Part shown: piece by piece, positions 1-10,969 of the stretch | Numbering within the stretch: position 1 is the first letter of the stretch | Layout: each line of letters opens with the position of its first letter | Source: Anisus vortex | Taxonomy: Eukaryota; Mollusca; Gastropoda; Planorbidae | Length of the DNA stretch: 64,000 bases | Direction: 5' to 3' | Assembly (NCBI GenBank): GCA_949126835.1 | Contig: CASBPS010000116.1 | Coordinates: forward strand, 868,001 to 932,000 | Position numbers and translations under genes: made by a program | Notes under the pieces: generated by a model | The model's input: only the letters and a program-made list of their open reading frames with translations | Databases searched by the model: none | Told to the model about the DNA's origin: nothing

Positions 1-1050
1 TAGTGTATTGATTTTATTAAATTTGCAAATTATTGTAACGTCTTTATTAAAGCAAAATAGGAAATGAATAAAATATAGTGTATTGTGTATGAGTTACTAC
101 TGTTAGGGTAAAACCACCCGATCCCAAAATTAGCCGTTAAGAGTAACATTTAAATTTAAAATGGATACTTGCACAATGTAAATAATAATTATTATTAAAG
201 TCGTGTTTTTGTTATCCTAAATGTATATTACTCTTGGCACACTGAAGGAATTAGAAATCCCAAATTTGCACACCATCCTCAAAATTTTGCCTACTCCTGG
301 TCTATAAGACGATTTGCTCGAGTTTTCTTCATGGTGTCTTCTCCGTCTTAAAGAAGAAGGCAGCAGTAGGGTTGTAACTTTACTGAGTTGGTCTACTTAA
401 CCCACCACCAGCCAGACATCATTTTTACAACACAAAGACAAAAAAAATCAGATGTGTATCTTATATTTGTACAATAAAGATTGAAAAGATAAATTTATTT
501 TAAGTACCACTTACAAAGTTATTTAATGTATGTCTAGAAACAGTGGCGTCTTTTAGTGGAATCAAAGGTAAAATGATATTCCACAATTGCGACTATCAAC
601 TACTCAACCTTGCTTGAACTGACTGTATGATTATTTTACTAGTTTTTAAAAATAATAAGACAATATTCAGTATCAAACAAACACAACAACCTTCCTGTAT
701 TCGAATTGCTAATGACGAAAACTAGGCATATATGTCTAAGAGAATGTTTCCAATTAGAAATAAAGAACAAGTAATCATAAATTCGATTTTTGTTCAACCA
801 ACCATTGTGTTATTGGTATATTATAATTTGATGGAGAAGTAAAAAAAAACAACAGTTAAACAGCTTCATATTATTAACGTGCATAAACGCAAACTTAATA
901 TGATCAATAAATGAACATTGAAACTGAGAAATACTTCTGTACTCATAGGTCCCAACACTGGTGAAATGTGAAAAGCACCGATACCCTTACGTTAAGAACA
1001 CACAGGTGGGCCAACGCATCGGGCACATACCCTGTTGTGTGTTAAATTTA
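1..1050. repeat. Block F, copy 1 (dispersed composite repeat)
   Basis: The tract aligns by eye with 19597-21290: the stretch ending in a trinucleotide-like tail near 200, the run beginning CACTGAAGGAATTAG at 240, the AACAATATTCAGTATCAAAC stretch near 662, and the segment near 980 leading to ACACACAGGTGGGCCAACGC. A third partial copy is at 53390-53700. No coding potential is seen. At 285-299 lies a hAT-type end (GCCTACTCCTG) followed by GTCTATA, the same octamer-like motif that precedes the opposite hAT end at 20417. The window edge cuts the block on the left. Confidence 0.7.
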
Positions 1051-1204
1051 GCATTGCATTTTAATTTACGTCGCTTGACATTGTTTTATATATGTTTTAC
1101 GTTATATTGTTGAAACGATCACATTTAAAAATAAAACCTTCTTACGGCCATAGTAATACGGCTGCCATGTAGCCTATCACCATTAGACAAAGTAAACAAA
1201 CAGC

Positions 1205-1475
1205 ACGCGCTTTTTGTCACGTGATTGCAATCGCTCTATTAGTTTGGGATTATAAATAGGTGATTCTTCACATCTGATATTCAAAATCTATCGTTTTCTT
1301 TTGGCGCCATCTTTTGGAAATGAAATAAAATTTAATTCTCTACATATTATCGTACAACCAGTAACGTAGAACTCAGATATGTTTCGAAGCAAATAATCGA
1401 ATAAGACCGGAAATTTTCTTCTTTTTGACCTTTTATGCATGCATAATCGTTAAGACTTGTCAATGATAGTAGAAC
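1205..1475. repeat. Block G, copy 1
   Basis: Shares with 8750-9110, 36960-37460 and 58555-59110 the motifs GATATTCAAAATC, ATCGTTTTCTTT and CATGCATAATCGTTAAGACT. In the 8.8 and 37 kb copies the block runs directly into a LINE reverse-transcriptase fragment. Here it overlaps the 3' part of an unrelated minus-strand LINE. Confidence 0.65.
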
Positions 1476-1891
1476 AAAGGAGTTCCTAAATCTCACAGTT
1501 TTTGCTCTTATTGAAAGAAGCCGACCACTTTGACTAGATATGATGTAGCTGTCGTGGAGTAGGTGTGCATGGTTCTGAAGGATTTTATCAATCACATACA
1601 AGCACCTTGAATTGAATAGATCTTTAAGAGTTGGTAATTGTGTACGAAAGGGTTTCTTTATTAGGCGTCTATACGGTGGTTGTTCAATGCAGTGGCATTG
1701 CAATACCAACAGGTGATTGCGAAGGTGATTAATAGTTAATAATAGTCGCCGAGTAAAAGAGATTTAATGTGGTCTTGTATATGTGAAATGTCTTTAGTCT
1801 ATAAAGACAGAAAATTCTTTGGTGGATTTTCTTACAGAGGCTGTGGCAGTGGTCAGACCACGGCAGCTTGTCATTGATTGTAGCGCCAATG

Positions 1892-1930
<39 letters not shown>

Positions 1931-2195
1931 TTTCTTTCGTTTATGTGATATTCAAAATCATAAGGATGAAGTTGTCTCTGCAACATTTGTAGAAATATGA
2001 CTTCGTCCCATGATTGACACTATCATTGATAGAAACCAGGCCGACAATGGCTGTGTCATAGGCGTATTTGATTAAGGATACTGTGTCATTTGCCGGACTT
2101 CGAATATCTTCGGTATATAGAACTGGAGAGAAGACGCAACTTGCGGCACTCCGGTGCTTTTTTTTTAGATGTATAAGCCTCTTTAATATTAACAT
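1347..2195 (-). mobile_element. Truncated LINE reverse transcriptase (CR1/L2/Rex1-like)
   Basis: Three consecutive minus-strand reading frames, separated by frameshifts, read as the C-terminal half of a non-LTR retrotransposon ORF2. The first (2195-1941) contains FSPVLYTEDIRSPANDTVS and the catalytic box KYAYDTAIVG, where the family has YADD, so one catalytic aspartate is lost. The second (1986-1729) contains IGATINDKLPWSDHC and LFYSATI. The third (1709-1347) has PTLKDLFNSRCLYVIDKIL and RAKTVRFRNSF, typical of the C-terminal tail. A (TA)n microsatellite has expanded inside the second frame. The 5' half, including the endonuclease, is absent. It is a dead element. Clade assignment rests on motif pattern only. 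Confidence 0.8.
1895..1928. repeat. (TA)n microsatellite inside LINE
   Basis: About 17 uninterrupted TA dinucleotides lie within the decayed LINE reading frame, where they read as a run of I-Y on the minus strand. Confidence 0.95.
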
Positions 2196-2399
2196 ATTAT
2201 TGGTCCAGAGTTCTGCTTTGTCATGTAGGGTAATAAATAAACATATAGATCTAACGTCACTTTTCCTAATTGGATGGTGCTGAGAGGGGAATAAGATATT
2301 ATTTTTTACAGTCTCTCCTTCTATACTGAAGATTATTGTACACTACACTTATTTGCTTCTTTGTTTCTAGCCTTGAATTTTGATTAGTGTTTATGGTTT

Positions 2400-2960
2400 T
2401 TATGTTTTGTTCAGGCAACCCATTCCATGCCCGGATGCTACTAGGAAAGAACAAGTATTTATTATATACATTTATTATTGCATATGGGAAAAGAAAAGTG
2501 TTTTTCGTCCTTATGTTTATCTCAACATTGTAATAAACTATTATTATGTTTTATTTCTAAGTTGGCATATAATTTAAAGCATTATGTATCATTACTTCAT
2601 TACACTTTGCCCTTTTGTCTTCAAGCGGATGGGTTGGCAACCTACGAAACGATTTTCAGTGGCACGCGAAATACACCTAATAAGACAATGCAAGTATCTT
2701 CTCAAATGAAATATCTGTCCGACCATTAGGCTGTTGGCACGCTAAATGAAATAGTAATCCAACTTCGGCACATAATGATCAAAAGGGTGCCTATCCCTGC
2801 TCTAACGTTTCTAGTTAGTGATTTAATTGTATAAGTTACTCTTTCTAGTAGTAAATATTTCCTAGTCAAGAACATGGCGCCTTTTTCTGAATTTGTTCAA
2901 TTTTTTGCATATTCTTGTTTGGGTGGAGAGTCTGGAGAGTACTCGACAAATAAATATTCA
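2400..2960 (-). mobile_element. LINE ORF2 C-terminal fragment (group K), split by a hAT insert
   Basis: On the minus strand the right part reads KIEQIQKKA and the left part ends YLFFPSSIRAWNGLPEQN, the classic end of CR1/Jockey-type ORF2 (xxSFFPRTIxLWNxLP). Stops and frameshifts abound. The same group K sequence recurs at 18660-19030, 26735-27120 and 46750-47140. In those copies the stretch corresponding to about 2626-2805 is missing, so an insertion happened here. Confidence 0.75.
2627..2803. mobile_element. hAT-like non-autonomous insertion in LINE
   Basis: The ends are CGGATGGGTTGGCAACC on the left and GGGTGCCTATCCCTG on the right; the latter reverse-complements to CAGGGATAGGCACCC. Both resemble the hAT end CAGGGGTCGGCAACC. 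The segment interrupts group K LINE sequence. Flanking octamers TCTTCAAG and CTCTAACG match only partly, so the target duplication is decayed. Confidence 0.5.
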
Positions 2961-3230
2961 GAATCTGAAATTCTGGTTTGTTTCTTTTTTTCTGTTTATC
3001 TGTTTTTCTCTATTTTGTCTGCTTGAACCTGGTTTAATGTTTACTAAAATATGTGTTTAAAGTTTAAGAACGGGAGTTGTATTTCACACTAGGGATCTTT
3101 AACAAGTTGTGCATTTAACAAGGGGCGCAAATACAGTTGGGTTTTATTTTTAACAGGAAGAACTCCGATGTAGCTAATGACGTAGAAGATATAGATTATA
3201 GATGCATACATCATTCTTTTAATTAATAAA
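2930..3230. repeat. Block H, copy 1
   Basis: Matches 34060-34300: CAGAATCTGAAAT, then CTTGAACCTGGTTT, TATTTCACAC, GGGGCGCAAA, and GATGTAGCTAATGACGTAGA. The start (ACTCGACAAATAAATATTCA) resembles one unit of the 36-bp minisatellite that precedes the same sequence at 33.5-34.07 kb and 53.7-54.5 kb. It is therefore a possible unexpanded ancestor of that array. Confidence 0.55.
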
Positions 3231-3589
3231 GTTCATTACTTTATGGTGAAGACCTAATTTTTATAATGAGCAATACTTGTTTTGACCGAATGAAATATCT
3301 TATTTTTCTCTTATAACAAAGATGCCTAGTGTTGATTAGTCTTGGAGACTTTATGCAGTATTAATTGTATTTCACTGACCCTAAAATCTTTAATGTTTTA
3401 AAAATATTTTTTTGTGTCTGGTCCAAAATATTTGGTACTTCACTTATTGAAAATCTGAACCGAATTTCCACAACTTTCGTCACTGAACAAAAAAAGATAC
3501 TTTTAGTGTAATCTTGATTAATGTATTAATTTGTTTACCAAGAACTTGTATATAGGGAAGTACAACATAAGTAAAAGTAAATTAAAGTA
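3231..3589. other. AT-rich stretch, nothing recognised
   Basis: No open frame, recognised repeat or clear inverted structure was seen on either strand. Confidence 0.5.
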
Positions 3590-3760
3590 ACCGTCTGACC
3601 GAATGGATCCAACCAGCGTTTACCAGTTTCTGTTGCCACGACATACTAGGTAATGGTGTGGCCAGCTCTATGCACATCAGCCTTTACCTTACCCCAACTA
3701 AGGTCAGGTACCGATCAGAGCTGGGTCAACTCAAGGACACCCTTAAGACAATAAGATGAT
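3590..3760 (-). mobile_element. SINE A fragment (tRNA head missing)
   Basis: Shares the SINE A body (GTTTCTGTTGCCACGACAT, GTGTGGCCAGC, CCCCAACTAAGGTCAGGTAC, ACTCAAGGACACCC) with the full copy at 31897-32155. The copy stops before the tRNA-like head, which would be on the right because the element is on the minus strand. Confidence 0.75.
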
Positions 3761-3879
3761 AAATGTAAAAAAAAATGTATATACTCATTGTTACTGATGG
3801 TTCTTATTTATTGATTCATATAATTATTTTCCATAGAGTCTATTAAAAAAAAAAGACAAACAAACCAGATATTTAAAAA

Positions 3880-5475
3880 AAATATAAATAATTAAACACA
3901 TGCCTACTGTCTTTGGTTGAATTTTTTTTTTTTTTTAAACATGGATTGGGGGGAGGGGCGAAAGAAAAGCTCCTAAAAATGTACGGGGTGTAAATCAAGG
4001 CAACAATTAGAAAAATAATATAAAAAGTTAAAACTGGCGTACAGTAAGAGCTTTGCATTTTAGTAACATTAGATAAGTATATGATGGCAAGTAAAAGAAT
4101 GTTTTAACAAGTTTAAATGTGTACAGTATTGCCTTGGAAATGCCTTAAGATATTATACATAGTACATCAAGTTTTCTACAAACTCGTACATTTTTCTCTC
4201 TCTGGATTTAAAGAGCATTCAACAAACATAATGAAAACATAATGAATTATGTATGTTAGATAAAAAGGACTACATAGACTTAGTTAAAGGTATATGTAAT
4301 AGTTTGATACAAATAAAAAGCCATAATAGATTTCAAGCTACGTAAATCTAAATTTAAAGAAAACATCAAAAGTCAATTCAAAAGAAATTCAAGGGAGATA
4401 ATAGCCCTTTTATATGTCTTAGGGCATGAATATTTTTTAATGAATCCTTTTACTACACGATTTGCAATCAAATTAACCCAGAAATGAATAAGCTTATTGC
4501 ACTACTCAAATTTAGAAAACAAAATACATACAACAGACAAACAAATAATTAATGTATGTACATTGTAAATAACAATTTTGAAACACCTTAATAGCTACTA
4601 TGATGTTTTTATTAGTACGCATTTTCTTCTTTTAATATTGCGCTTCCATTGCTACTTATTGTAATTTTTAAACAGCCTCATTATAAAGGCTTTAATTCTG
4701 TCAATATAAGAATGCAGTGTTTATTGGACATACCCTTCTCAAACCCGTCCATTAACGCAATTTTGCTCACCGCCTCCCTTCCCCCTCCCCCTGACGGCAG
4801 TACGCCGTTAAGAATCAGATTAAATGTAACATGAAATTTCCACACATCGCTGTGTGTACATTTTTTTTCGACAAATCTCAAGACGCATTGTGGACTTAAA
4901 AATTGGTAGTGTACCAACATTCCTGGTCTTATTCGTTCATTTACTAATAAACCATGTATGTGTACAGCATTACTGGTTGCTCGGCGAGTAAGAAAAGATG
5001 TAATTGAATATAATGTATTTCATTTCCACTTGCTACATAACAACAATATATTACAATGCATAGATTAACATAGCTATAATAACACTTTCGTATTCAATAT
5101 GGCAGAAAAAAAAGCATATCAGTACTTTTTCTTCCTGATTGGCACCTGGCATGTAATGGGTTATCGGAACAAACCAGGAAAACTAGTAACTTTACATCAT
5201 TTAAAATACTATGCTAATCGACTCAATCCGAGGAAAGGGGAGGACGCAATCATCTCCTGTAAAGAATGAGCGTATGTAACTTAGAATAAATCTTGTAAGC
5301 GAATATCGAGGTAATGTAGTCCTGATTTAGTTTGTTAATAATTTGAATATGCATATTGACAATGTCATTAAAAACTGTACACTTATTCAAGATAAAAACA
5401 TATAGTCATCTTCAATAGTATGTGTTTTGTTGAATGATAGCAGATAATTAGCAGCACGCCGCATTTTATCAGTAA
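3880..5475. repeat. Block E, copy 1
   Basis: About 1.6 kb paralogous to 30100-31890 and 40750-43280. From left to right: the stretch near 4130; a minus-strand copy of the long-arm repeat with the core AAGGGAGATAATAGCCC (4390) and the arm CAGCCTCATTATAAAGGC (4673); a C-rich segment (CCTCCCTTCCCCCTCCCCC, 4770); GATTAAATGTAACATGAAAT (4816); ATATGGCAGAAAAAAAAGC (5097); and GACAATGTCATTAAAAACTG (5359). This copy lacks the hAT MITE of copy 2 and the LINE of copy 3, so it serves as the empty-site reference. Confidence 0.8.
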
Positions 5476-5825
5476 TAAACTTGGAATATTGTTGGGTTTT
5501 TTTCAAGGATCTTGGCTTTTTTATATTGGCTTTTTTGTTCATGAAAATATAAAAAAAATATTTTTTGCATTTTAGTGGCCAAAATGTATTTTTGGGAAGC
5601 GATTAAAAGTCGTATTGCATGTGTCATCTGTATTGCTACCGCAGATTTGGTTAGACTCAGTATCACTACCGACGGATCGGTTATACCGTATAAAAACAGA
5701 CCTGAGGAGGAGGAGGCTGGGAATGGAAATTGAGTGAATGGATACGGTAGTCACGGGATTTGGGAGGAGGAGGGGTGAATAGAAAAAAAAATAGCCCACA
5801 GTATATGGCTATATAGGTTATAAAC
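5476..5825. other. Low-complexity stretch leading into G-rich module
   Basis: T-rich then GAGGAGGAGG-rich sequence with short GGGAGGAGGAGG runs near 5705 and 5761. The long minus-strand frame here is a proline/leucine-rich translation of these runs and is not supported as a gene. Confidence 0.5.
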
Positions 5826-5853
5826 TGGAAACAGTTCAGACAAAAAACAAAGC

Positions 5854-5985
5854 GAGGTGGGAGGAGAGACAAATAGTGTAAATTAGTAGGGAGAGGTGGG
5901 AGGAGAGACAGATAGTGTAAATTAGTAGGGAGAGGTGGGAGGAGAGACAGATAGTGTAAATTAGTAGGGAGAGGTGGGGGGGGGG
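5854..5985. repeat. 39-bp minisatellite, about 3 units
   Basis: The unit begins GAGGTGGGAGGAGAGACA and ends TTAGTAGGGA, with starts at 5854, 5893, 5932 and a partial at 5971. The second half of the module (6910) carries only one unit. Confidence 0.9.
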
Positions 5986-6563
5986 GCAAAGGGTAAGCAA
6001 ATAGTAGGTCTATAAAGGGGGGGTGTGCAGGGTTTTGGGAGGGGCAATCATGTGTCAGGCTTTTTCTGCACTTGTGCATGACATCACCCTAAACGATTCG
6101 AAATTTTTTATTTTTTTTATTTTTAAAGTTGAAAGTTAATAAACAGTTCCTTAACCCTTTGTGACTGGAACGAACTGAGCCGTGTCGATCGGTCTACTCA
6201 ATTTTGACGGAATGACACGAGTGGTGTCGTTTTGGATTATATTGTTTTTATTGTTTTACGTTTAATCCATGTTTTTTTTAAATAAAAAAACTTCTGTTTC
6301 CTTTTAAACAGAAACCAAAATAACATTTCGCATTTGATTTTGATTGTGAAAAGTGCTGTTTTATAAAACTTTTTTTTTTGTCGTGACTTTTTTTTCTCCT
6401 TTTTTTCTTGTTGTTAAATTTGTAATGGTGGCGGATAAAGAAATTGCAAGTACTAGCAGACTAGATTATTATGTCTTATAGTGATATTGTTAGATTACAA
6501 TTCAAATTTCGATTTAAAAAAATAAAAATAAGACACATTTGTAACATTTTTTTTTTAAGTTTT

Positions 6564-6878
6564 GGGGAAAAAAGGGGAGGGGGGCGATGATCATGGTTGA
6601 GGTTGAAAAAAAATGGGAGAGGGCGATGAACATGGGTGATGTTGAAAAAAATGGGAGAGGGCGATGAACATGGGTGAAGTTGAAAAAAATGGGAGAGGGC
6701 GATGAACATGGGTGAAGTTGAAAAAAATGGGAGAGGGCGATGAACATGGGTGAAGTTGAAAAAAATGGGAGAGGGCGATGAACATGGGTGAAGTTGAAAA
6801 AAATGGGAGAGGGCGATGAACATGGGTGAAGTTGAAAAAAATGGGAGAGGGCGATGAACATGGGTGAAGTTGAAAAAA
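6564..6878. repeat. 38-bp minisatellite, about 8 units
   Basis: The unit contains GGGAGAGGGCGATGAACAT and GGGTGAAGTTGAAAAAAA; starts are 38 bp apart from 6661. Because 38 is not a multiple of three, the minus-strand frame rotates through all three phases every three units. This creates a 38-residue apparent protein repeat without stops, and I regard it as non-coding. A single diverged unit is at 7240-7285. Confidence 0.92.
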
Positions 6879-7618
6879 AACTGGAAAAAGTTCAGACCAA
6901 AAACAATGCGAGGTGGGAGGAGAGACAAATAGTGTAAATTAGTAGGGAGAGGTCGGGGGGGGGGGGGGGGGAAAGGGTAAGCAAATAGTAGGTCTATAAA
7001 AAGGGGGGGGTGTGTGCACGGTTTTTGGAGGGGCAATCATATGTCAGGCTTTTCCTGCACTTGTGCATGACATCACCCTAGACGATTGGAAATGTATTTA
7101 TTTATATAATTTTTAAAGTTGAAAGGTAATAAACAGTTCATTAATCTGATTACAATTTATATTTCGAAAAAAAAATATAAAAAAAACCCTCAGTTTTTTC
7201 AATATTTTTTTAAGTTCTTGGTCTTGGGAAAAAAAAAGGTGAGGGGGGCGAATGAATATAGGTGAAGTTGAAAAAAATTGGGAGGGGTGGGGGGGCACAA
7301 AATAGGTCACTGAGAGTATGTTTATTCAATACTTGGCTTTTGTGGGTATTTTTTAGAAGCTCAACTTAGTTTTTCTGAATTTTTAGAGCGGTATCACTGA
7401 CAGTTACGAGTTTTTCTAAAATGAATACATATACAATTTTTAAACAGCCTTATTATCAAGGCTAGAATACAAAGGAAAAGAGAAAGAAAAGGATTTAGAT
7501 CCGCACCTTTTTGAATAACCGTCCTCTTGTAGCATATGTTTCCTCAACGCTTCCTTATTCTACATAAATAGTCTTTGTTGCTTGATCTTGTTATCCTATT
7601 TCCTGCTGTTTTAAAATT

Positions 7619-8330
7619 TAGACTATAATACACATGGGCCGCTTGATTTAGTATTTTACATAGACTATAATACACATGGATCGCTTGCTTTAGTTTTTTA
7701 CATAGACTATAATACACATGGATCGCTTGCTTTAGTTTTTTACATAGACTATAATACACATGGATCGCTTGCTTTAGTTTTTTACATAGACTATAATACA
7801 CATGGACCGCTTGCTTTAGTTTTTTACATAGACTATAATACACATGGACCGCTTGCTTTAGTTTTTTTACATAGACTATAATACACATGGACCGCTTGCT
7901 TTAGTTTTTTACATATACTATAATACACATGGACCGCTTGCTTTAGTTTTTTACATATACTATAATACACATGGACCGCTTGCTTTAGTTTTTTACATAG
8001 ACTATAATACACATGGACCGCTTGCTTTAGTTTTTTACATAGACTATAATACACATGGATCGCTTGCTTTAGTTTTTTACATAGACTATAATACACATGG
8101 ACCGCTTGCTTTAGTTTTTTACATAGACTATAATACACATGGATCGCTTGCTTTAGTTTTTTACATAGACTATAATACACATGGATCGCTTGCTTTAGTT
8201 TTTTACATAGACTATAATACACATGGATCGCTTGCTTTAGTTTTTTACATATACTATAATACACATGGATCGCTTGCTTTAGTTTTTTACATATACTATA
8301 ATACACATGGGCCGCTTGTTTTAGTATTTT
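7619..8330. repeat. 42-bp minisatellite, 17 units
   Basis: The unit is GACTATAATACACATGGAYC followed by GCTTGCTTTAGTTTTTTACA, repeating from 7621 to 8294 with a single one-base insertion near 7866. Forty-two is 14 codons, so the minus strand reads as a repeating 14-residue peptide (HVYYSLCKKLKQAI). No start context or flanking coding supports a gene. Confidence 0.95.
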
Positions 8331-8452
8331 ATGCTATTATCTTCTTTTTTTGTAATTCCCGTTTCTAAATAAAGTATAAGCTATACAAACTTTGGTTTTA
8401 TTAAATCGCATTTTTTCGAATTTAAATGAATAGGGCCTACTTGTAGACCTAT
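8331..8452. other. Spacer after 42-bp array
   Basis: AT-rich spacer, with nothing recognised. Confidence 0.4.
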
Positions 8453-8495
8453 TATCAAAGACTATAATAAGATGGACCGCTTGCTCTATTTTTAG
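8453..8495. repeat. Diverged single 42-bp unit, direct
   Basis: AAAGACTATAATAAGATGGA followed by CCGCTTGCTCTATTTTTAG is one decayed unit of the array, separated from it by about 120 bp. Confidence 0.8.
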
Positions 8496-8711
8496 AACTT
8501 GTATATTCTTTTTCCGTGCGCATCCAATAACTCTGTCTTAAATTTCTTCTACTCTTCTACGTTCGCCTACATTTTTCCGCTGTATACAACTTTCAGTTCT
8601 AATTTTTTAATGAGAAAATCATAGCGATTAATAAAACGGAAGTGTTCATTGCACAAGGGCATCGGGAATTCCGAAAAAAAATCATTGTTTAAAGTCATCA
8701 TATAACATAAA

Positions 8712-8752
8712 TACTAAAGCAAGCGGTACATGTGTATTTTTAGTCTATGGTT
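8712..8752. repeat. Single 42-bp unit, inverted
   Basis: ACTAAAGCAAGCGGTACATG followed by TGTATTTTTAGTCTATGG is the reverse complement of the array unit. Confidence 0.8.
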
Positions 8753-9110
8753 TAATTAAAATTTGTTCGTTTACAACTAGCAAACGTTAAACTAAACTAT
8801 ATAGGTCAGATGTTAATGCATATATATACTTCCGGTTTACTTCCGGAAACATATGTTAATTAATTTAAAAAAATATTACATTTGAAATAAGTGATTATTC
8901 AGATCTTATTTTCAAAATAAATTGTTTTCTTTCGGCAACATTTTTGAAAATTAGTTTACCTCTACATATTTTCTTAATCGCAGAACAACCAAGAACGCAG
9001 CACATATACATGTTTTGTCAGTAAATTAACGACAAGGACTGGAAGTGTTGGAATTCATCTACCTTTTAGTTTAACCATGCATGCATAATCGTTAAGACTT
9101 GTCAATGTTC
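8750..9110. repeat. Block G, copy 2
   Basis: Shares ACTAAACTATATAGGTCAG, CTTCCGGTTTAC, TTTTCTTTCGGCAACATTTT, GGAAGTGTTGGAAT and CATGCATAATCGTTAAGACT with the 37 and 58.7 kb copies. Runs directly into a LINE RT fragment. Confidence 0.8.
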
Positions 9111-9640
9111 TAAGCCTAGGGGAAAGATATTACTTTCACTGTATCATCTGAACAGGGCATCTAAACCATTCTCAAACATTTCAACAACTTCAACGCAGCA
9201 TCCGAAGATAAAATAAACTTTAAGGTATCCAAGATAATGGGCCACGGCTCATGGATCCAAAGACAACACTTTCCACACAACTTACAAAACAAAAAAAAAC
9301 TAAATCATATGCATCATCTGGCACAACAATCAACACAGCTACATTTCAGAACACTACGGCGAAATCTTACAATCAACAGACAAAACAATAAACTTATTTT
9401 ACACACAAAATATTCGGTCGTTCTGTCATCATTTACTTGTTCATTTTAACATAAGTTATATACATGTCATCGGTTACAGAATCAAAAGTAAATTTCACAA
9501 CGAAAGTAGACAAAAAAATTCAGATATTTCATTTTCAAATAATACGTACACACAAAAACAGAACTAACATACTTATACAAACCGAGATAAGAAGACCAAC
9601 ACGAGTTTACATCCTAAATACAATCACTTATATTTAAATA
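9105..9640 (+). mobile_element. L1/Tx1-like LINE RT fragment, decayed
   Basis: The plus strand reads ITFTVSSEQGI, then TILKHFNNFNAASEDKINF and KVSKIMGHGSWIQRQHFPHN, followed by frames aligning to LRRNLTINRQNNK and a stretch resembling IFGxxVVVNTF further on. This is RT domain 5 onward; the YADD box at the start is destroyed (A-stop-G-K-D). The same fragment, with the same left flank (block G), is at 37455-37985. The clade call is tentative and based on the GSWxxRQ and GRxVVVNxF-like pattern. Confidence 0.65.
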
Positions 9641-9654
9641 CAAAGAACAATGTA

Positions 9655-9865
9655 AAGTAAAGTAGCCTTTGGACCAAATTGATCATAGGGCCGTTGAAGA
9701 AGCGTTCATAAGTTTCTGTGGTCAAGGAATACTAGGTGATTGTGGGGTCAGCAAAATGCAAAGCCGCTTTTCCTTTACCCCGACTAAGGTCAGGTACTCG
9801 CCAGAGCTGGTTTTAATTCTGTTGGATGCTATGATTTTTCCAGGGTCTGGAGGATGTCCCTGAGT
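9655..9865 (-). mobile_element. SINE A, 3' part
   Basis: GTAAAGTAGCCTTTGGACCA, CATAGGGCCGTTGAAGAAGC, GTTTCTGTGGTCAAGGAATAC, GATTGTGGGGTCAGCA and CGACTAAGGTCAGGTACTCG match SINE A. The tRNA-like 5' head (right side) is missing. Confidence 0.8.
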
Positions 9866-10760
9866 CATTAGCAATACATTTACACGGAATTAGACTTAAA
9901 AAAATTAATTTAAAAAAAATGCAGCAGCATACTACACTTTTTCGACACTCTCTCATACCCTTCTTACAGATCAGTTACACCTATGTCGCAAAACAATCAA
10001 CACCTTATACACATTAAAATAAACAAAAAATAGCATATACACAGCTCTTATTACGGTATAAAAAAATAAAACCGCTATTCACAAGAATTAAGTTGAATAA
10101 ACACGTAGGCATCACAGATTTCAGTAATACATTTATAATCCTACATAAATGAAAAAGAAATAGTCTACATAATCATGACACCAATAATACAGAGATAAAC
10201 ACGAAGAACAGGCAAACAAGAATGAATACTTTACTACAAACTTAAAAAGAAAATGAGGAACATATCATCATAGGATGTCGCAAAATTACACCAACAAAAC
10301 AAACACTAAAGAAGATACTAGACACACCAACAAAATAATCACTAAGGAAGATACTAGACACACCAACAAAACAAACACTAAAGAAGATACTAGACACACC
10401 AACAAAACAAACACTAAAGAAGATACTAGACACACCAACAAAACAAACACTAAAGAAGATACTAGACACACCAACAAAACAAACACTAAAGAAGATACTA
10501 GACACACCAACAAAACAAACACTAAATAAGATACTAGACACATCAACACAACAGACATAGACATTGACCTAGCTATCACACTCATTGACATCCCCAGACA
10601 CCCAAACAAAAACACACACTTAATTACAATAACAGAATACAACAAACAATCTGGTCCAACTATCTCGATACACAGAACGACCAAAAACATTTCACACCAC
10701 ATTTAACAGAAGAACTTTTCAGACACAATCTAGACATAAAAATAAACACAAACACCCAAT
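9866..10760. repeat. Block I-related LINE-derived tract
   Basis: Shares with 17120-17350 and 38820-39125 the strings ACACGTAGGCATCACAGATT (variant), CACTCATTGACATCCCCAGA (variant), CACCCAAACAAAAACACA and ACTTAATTACAATAACAGAA. The A/C-rich plus strand carries scattered LINE-like peptides (NKNTHLITITEYNKQSGPT) but no intact frame. A 36-bp array is embedded. Confidence 0.55.
10284..10540. repeat. 36-bp minisatellite, 7 units
   Basis: Unit AACACTAAAGAAGATACTAG plus ACACACCAACAAAACA, repeating every 36 bp. The plus frame reads a 12-residue repeat (TNTKEDTRHTNK). All three minus frames also stay open, as expected for a stop-free unit divisible by three. Not evidence of a gene. Confidence 0.95.
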
Positions 10761-10969
10761 CCATGTATAAAACTTATTTTATTGTTTTGAATTCTTATAT
10801 TTTTCTCTCATTGTTTTAAATTACCGCTTCTGCTTTTCAACATGCATTAAACGTTTAATTACCACTATTTTAAATACTACTGTTATTTACTGATATGGCC
10901 AATATCATTACTTCTACCAGGACATTCGAAAGGATTTTAAAAGTGAAAAGGTCTGGCACCAGAGATTGT
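10761..10969. other. Nothing recognised
   Basis: AT-rich spacer. Confidence 0.4.

Larger units (their letters stand above)
5826..7320. repeat. Duplicated G-rich module (two copies of about 1 kb)
   Basis: 5826-6118 and 6880-7100 share, in order, CTGGAAACAGTTCAGAC, GAGGTGGGAGGAGAGAC, a poly-G run, AAAGGGTAAGCAAATAGTAG, GTCTATAAA, CAATCATGTGTCAGGCTTTT and GCACTTGTGCATGACATCAC. Each copy is followed by a shared stretch (AATAAACAGTTC near 6138 and 7129) and a GGGCGATGA-type unit (6583 and 7248). This is a segmental tandem duplication with a different minisatellite expanded in each half. Confidence 0.8.

Noticed and set aside
6476..7036. 186-residue minus frame with an alternating repeat
   Set aside because: The 38-bp unit rotates frames, giving a 38-residue period by arithmetic. 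The nucleotide repeat, not the peptide, is conserved.
7544..8306. Long minus-strand frames with a 14-residue repeat
   Set aside because: They are exact translations of the 42-bp minisatellite; length divisible by three and a stop-free unit explain them, and there is no flanking coding or splice signal.
10275..10541. Open frames on both strands over a 36-bp array
   Set aside because: Same reason: a stop-free unit of twelve codons, with no gene context.
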